A stretch of DNA of 64,000 bases from Nitrosophilus labii (GTDB taxonomy: Bacteria; Campylobacterota; Campylobacteria; Campylobacterales; Nitratiruptoraceae), in contig NZ_AP022826.1 of NCBI RefSeq assembly GCF_014466985.1, positions 744,001-808,000 on the forward strand, given 5' to 3'. How positions within the stretch are numbered: the first letter of the stretch is position 1; every line of letters starts with the position of its first letter. The translations under genes and the position numbers were made by a program. Positions 61,314-64,000 of this stretch are shown in pieces. The notes beneath the pieces were generated by a model. It worked only from the letters and a program-made list of their open reading frames with translations. It ran no database searches and was not told the origin of the DNA.

Positions 61314-61795
61314 GTATAAAAAAGATAGTTACTTATATGTTTTTAGTGTCTCTATCTCTTTTTGCGGCCGATGTGGAGATAACATCAAAAGCATTTGAAG
61401 CTGATGAGAAAAAACTTATATCTATATTTACGGGTGACGTAGATATTAAAAAAGGCAAAGATAGGATAAAAGCACAAAAAGTTATAGTGTATTTTGATAA
61501 AGATAGAAAGCCTATAAAATATGAAGCTTTTAAAAACGTAAAGTTTAAGATAGTTTTGGATGATAACAAATCTTATGAGGGTAAAGCGCAAAAGATAGTT
61601 TATTTGCCAAGTAAGCTAGAGTATATTTTAGAAAAAGATGTTTTTATTTTGCAAAAACCGGAAATGAGAAAGATATATGGCGAAAAAATAGTAGTAAATA
61701 GGCTTACCGGTCAAGCTTCAGTAAAAGGCGATAAAGATAAACCGGTAAAATTTATCTTTAAAATTGAAGAAAACTCAACAAAGGTAGATAAGTGA
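61310..61795 (+). CDS. lptA: LPS transport periplasmic protein LptA
   Basis: A 161-aa periplasmic protein with Sec signal (about residues 1-20, ending SLSLFAA) and an OstA/LptA domain: VEITSKAFEADEKKLISIFT, GDVDIKKGKDRIKAQKVIVY and KIYGEKIVVNRLTGQASVKG. LptA bridges LptC and the outer-membrane LptD. It overlaps lptC and engB by 4 bp each. Confidence 0.92.
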   Translation: MSIKKIVTYMFLVSLSLFAADVEITSKAFEADEKKLISIFTGDVDIKKGKDRIKAQKVIVYFDKDRKPIKYEAFKNVKFKIVLDDNKSYEGKAQKIVYLPSKLEYILEKDVFILQKPEMRKIYGEKIVVNRLTGQASVKGDKDKPVKFIFKIEENSTKVDK

Positions 61796-62394
61796 TAAAG
61801 GCTGTTAAAGCCTTCTTCGTGACTTCTGCACCTTCTATAAAGGAGGCTCCTCCTGAGAGTTTAAGCGAAGTGGCTTTTTTAGGAAGAAGTAATGTAGGAA
61901 AAAGCTCCTTGCTTAACTCTTTGGTGGAGAGAAAAAATCTAGCAAAAAGTTCAGCAACTCCGGGAAAAACAAGACTTATAAATTTTTTCGATATAGAGTA
62001 TAAAAGCGATGAAGATATTTTTCCTTTGATGTTTGTGGATTTACCCGGGTTTGGGTATGCGAAAGCATCTAAAAGTTTAAAGAACGAATGGCAAAAAAAT
62101 CTTACGCAATTTGTTAAAAATAGAGCATCTATAAGAGTTTATATACTTTTAAGAGATGCAAGACATCCTAAGCTAAAGATAGATGAAGATGCAAAAGAGT
62201 TTATAAAAACGATAAGAAAACCGGATCAAAAACTAATAGAAGTTTTTACTAAAGTTGACAAACTAAAACAAAAAGAGCTTTCAAAATTAAAAAGAGATTT
62301 TCCCGATGCAATTTTGGTATCAAACACAAAAAAAAGAGGTATTGAAGAACTTAAAAAAGAGATTATAAAAACTGTTTTTGGAAAAGAGGTATGA
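61792..62394 (+). CDS. engB: Ribosome biogenesis GTPase EngB (YsxC/YihA)
   Basis: A 200-aa GTPase needed for 50S assembly. Motifs are FLGRSNVGKSSLLNSLV (G1), SATPGKTRLINFF (G2), FVDLPGFGYAKASKSL (G3), EVFTKVDKL (G4) and VSNTKKRG (G5). The start GTG 61792 overlaps the lptA stop. The order lptC-lptA-engB matches Campylobacter. Confidence 0.95.
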   Translation: MIKAVKAFFVTSAPSIKEAPPESLSEVAFLGRSNVGKSSLLNSLVERKNLAKSSATPGKTRLINFFDIEYKSDEDIFPLMFVDLPGFGYAKASKSLKNEWQKNLTQFVKNRASIRVYILLRDARHPKLKIDEDAKEFIKTIRKPDQKLIEVFTKVDKLKQKELSKLKRDFPDAILVSNTKKRGIEELKKEIIKTVFGKEV

Positions 62395-62852
62395 AGATAA
62401 CCTATTGTAAACCTAAACTTTATCATATTGAAGATATGCAAAGGGTTGTTAAAAAGGCTGTTGAAGAGGGTATAATACTTCCAAGAAGCGATGATGAAAT
62501 AGCAACAAATATTAGATCTTACATAATAGCTCAAAAAGATAAAAAGATTATTGGTTTTACCGCTTTGCATATTCATACAAAAACATTAGCCGAAATTAGA
62601 AGTTTGATAGTTGATGAAAACTTTAGGGGTTTGGGAGTAGGTAAAAATTTGGTTTTAAAGGCTATCCAAGAGGGTAAAGAGTTAGGCGTACAAGAGATAC
62701 TCTCATTAACTTACAGTAAAGAGTTTTTTGAGAAATTGGGCTTTATAGAGATCGAAAAAGAGAAAATCCCTGAGCATAAAATCTGGGCAGATTGTATAAA
62801 ATGCAAACATTTTCCTATATGCAACGAAATATCGATGATAAAAAAAATATAA
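62391..62852 (+). CDS. Short N-acetylglutamate synthase-like acetyltransferase (ArgA/GNAT)
   Basis: A 153-aa GNAT enzyme. EIRSLIVDENFRGLGVGKNL is the acetyl-CoA site, with GIILPRSDDEIATNIRSYI at the N terminus and FFEKLGFIEIEKEKIPEHKI then CIKCKHFPICNE at the end. This Cys pattern and the LPRS motif are typical of stand-alone short ArgA-type enzymes that acetylate glutamate in arginine synthesis. The assay is needed to separate this from other GNATs. It overlaps engB by 4 bp. Confidence 0.82.
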   Translation: MKITYCKPKLYHIEDMQRVVKKAVEEGIILPRSDDEIATNIRSYIIAQKDKKIIGFTALHIHTKTLAEIRSLIVDENFRGLGVGKNLVLKAIQEGKELGVQEILSLTYSKEFFEKLGFIEIEKEKIPEHKIWADCIKCKHFPICNEISMIKKI

Positions 62853-63265
62853 GAAATTTTTTTATATTTTTACTTTCAATTTTATATGAAACGTTAACTA
62901 CTATATATTTATTTCTTCCGCCCCTTTTGGGTGTCGCTTTTTGGTTTTTTTTGAATAATAAAGAGAGTAAATCGTTAAATTTTTATATATTAATTTATAC
63001 TCTTTTTTTTGAAGCAGATCACTCTTTACCTTTTTTTAGTACTTTTTTATTTTTTATTTTTTTAAAAAATGTTTTTTTGAAACTGTATAAATATTTTTTA
63101 CAAATTTTTATTTTAAAAGTTTTTGCAGTGGTAACTTTTTATCTTACCTATCCTGTTTTTATATTTTTGTTGCATAAAATTTTTAAAACAGATATCATAA
63201 TTGTAAATTCAGACTATTTTGGATATATATTGATTGAGATTTTTTTAGTGTTGGTTGTTGGATAG
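62819..63265 (+). CDS. Small membrane protein before mrdA (MreD-like)
   Basis: A hydrophobic protein of about 148 aa with four to five spans, very rich in Phe, Leu and Ile. Start codons ATG 62792, 62801 and 62819 all lie inside the previous gene; 62819 is the shortest overlap (34 bp). No ribosome site is clear. The place just before the PBP2 gene and the size suggest an MreD-type elongasome protein, as in the matching locus of Campylobacter; sequence support is weak. Confidence 0.6.
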   Translation: MQRNIDDKKNIRNFFIFLLSILYETLTTIYLFLPPLLGVAFWFFLNNKESKSLNFYILIYTLFFEADHSLPFFSTFLFFIFLKNVFLKLYKYFLQIFILKVFAVVTFYLTYPVFIFLLHKIFKTDIIIVNSDYFGYILIEIFLVLVVG

Positions 63266-64000
63266 ATGAGATTAAAGATTTTTTTCTACCTGTTTTTGCT
63301 TGTATGGATAGTTCTTCTGAGCAAGGTTTACTACCTTAGTATTAAATCTAATAGTTATTATGAATCTTTAGCCAAACAAAATATGATCAAAAAAGAGTGG
63401 ATTATTCCCACAAGAGGAGAGATTCTTGATAGAAATTTAAAACCTCTAGCAGTGAACAATATAGGATTTAAAATAAAGGTTAAACCGCATCTATCATATA
63501 AGAAAAAAATCAAAGAACTTAATACCACAATAGATTATATTCACTCCCTTTTTCCAAATCTTGATAAAGCGAAAATGTATAGAAAATATAAAAGAAAGGA
63601 TTCTCCTTACAATCACGATTTTATAGAAGTTGTGAGTTTTATTCCTTATGAAGAGGTTCTTCCCCATTTTGTAAAGTTAAATCTAAAAAAAGATATTTTG
63701 GTAGAACCTACGTTTAAAAGATACTATCCCAATAAAGATTTGGCTTCTCATATTATAGGTTATGTCTCAAGGACAAATAAAAAAGAGGCAAAAAGAGATC
63801 AAGTTGCAAAACTTGTTGGAATTATAGGTAAAGCGGGAGTCGAAAAATATTATAACAAATATCTTCAAGGCGAACTTGGATATAGACTTGTAAAAGTAAC
63901 CGCTTTTAACGAAGAGATAGAGACTCTTGAACAAAAAGAACCAAAAGAGAATAGAGATCTTGTTTTGACGATAGATATAAGACTTCAAAAATATATAGAA
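63266..64000 (+). CDS. mrdA: Penicillin-binding protein 2 MrdA (N-terminal part)
   Basis: The peptidoglycan transpeptidase of cell elongation, partner of RodA (33519). ATG 63266 follows the previous stop by one base with GGTTGTTGGATAG upstream. It has an N-terminal membrane helix (FFYLFLLVWIVLLSKVYYL), IPTRGEILDRNLKPLAVNN and the pedestal domain with SHIIGYVSRTNKKEAK, GIIGKAGVEKYYNKYLQGELG. The gene runs off the window at codon 245, before the SxxK active site. Confidence 0.93.
   Translation, partial: MRLKIFFYLFLLVWIVLLSKVYYLSIKSNSYYESLAKQNMIKKEWIIPTRGEILDRNLKPLAVNNIGFKIKVKPHLSYKKKIKELNTTIDYIHSLFPNLDKAKMYRKYKRKDSPYNHDFIEVVSFIPYEEVLPHFVKLNLKKDILVEPTFKRYYPNKDLASHIIGYVSRTNKKEAKRDQVAKLVGIIGKAGVEKYYNKYLQGELGYRLVKVTAFNEEIETLEQKEPKENRDLVLTIDIRLQKYIE

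Overview
The window is low-GC DNA (roughly one third G+C by eye) from a Campylobacterota (epsilonproteobacterial) chromosome, most likely a hydrogen- or sulfur-oxidising denitrifier related to Nitratiruptor, Nitrosophilus or Sulfurimonas. The evidence is the nap gene order napA-G-H-B-F-L-D, the clade II (Sec-exported, haem c-fused) nitrous oxide reductase with its B-D-G-C1-C2-H-F-L-Y maturation cluster, and a tatD-mltD-rlpA-...-kdsC-lptC-lptA-engB-mrdA order that resembles the one in Campylobacter. The genus is an inference.

Layout: (1) 1-28.4 kb is a complete denitrification supercluster, all on the + strand except one regulator. It runs: periplasmic nitrate reductase (napA is cut by the window edge), a PAS protein, a porin, a CRP/FNR-family regulator (minus), nitric oxide reductase with a small membrane partner, cytochrome cd1 nitrite reductase with haem d1 genes (nirN-like, nirJ, nirF, nirE), then nosZ and the nos maturation operon. 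Three FNR-type palindromes lie about 41 bp upstream of the expected transcription starts of the porin, the nor operon and the nosB operon. The regulator encoded in the cluster has the matching E-x-x-S-R recognition helix but no cysteine. (2) 28.4-33.5 kb is a scrap-yard of mobile DNA: an IS1595-type remnant, an IS3-family element interrupted by an IS256-family element that is itself interrupted by a second IS256-family element (both insertions proved by 8-bp target duplications), an IS5-type remnant, the first 53 codons of a tyrosine integrase, and a tRNA-CAU gene with a duplicated 5' half. (3) 33.5-47.7 kb carries housekeeping and envelope genes: rodA (minus), rluD, a fibronectin-III lipoprotein, trmB, ftsE-ftsX-envC-like, pyrH, rpoZ, spoT, tyrS, a nitronate monooxygenase-like gene, and a cell-wall amidase that appears to start at ATT. 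(4) 47.8-54.3 kb is a minus-strand block: ppa, thioredoxin-like, cytochrome c, AhpD-like and tetR genes with a perfect operator; then DUF503, cinA-like, adk, feoA and aspS. (5) 54.4-64 kb is a plus-strand run: nadK, recN, tatD, mltD, rlpA, hisB, kdsC, lptC, lptA, engB, argA-like, a small membrane protein, and the start of mrdA.

How it works together: NapAB, fed from the quinol pool by NapGH, reduces nitrate to nitrite; NirS makes NO; NorCB makes N2O; NosZ makes N2. The NirE/J/F/N-like proteins build haem d1, although the siroheme decarboxylases (NirD/L/G/H) are not here. NosF/Y/D/L serve the copper centres, while NosG/H/B/C1/C2 probably carry electrons. In the housekeeping half, the FtsEX/EnvC-like protein (degenerate LytM domain) and the Amidase_3 enzyme make a plausible division-activated hydrolase pair, near other wall genes (rodA, mltD, rlpA, mrdA).

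No clearly new multi-gene system was found. The best leads are: the nested insertion sequences beside an integrase scar; the tRNA gene whose promoter now faces a broken half copy; the ATT start of the amidase; a NirN-like protein with a second cytochrome c domain; a 50-residue membrane protein between norB and nirS; and the Cys-less FNR-like regulator with three well-placed boxes.
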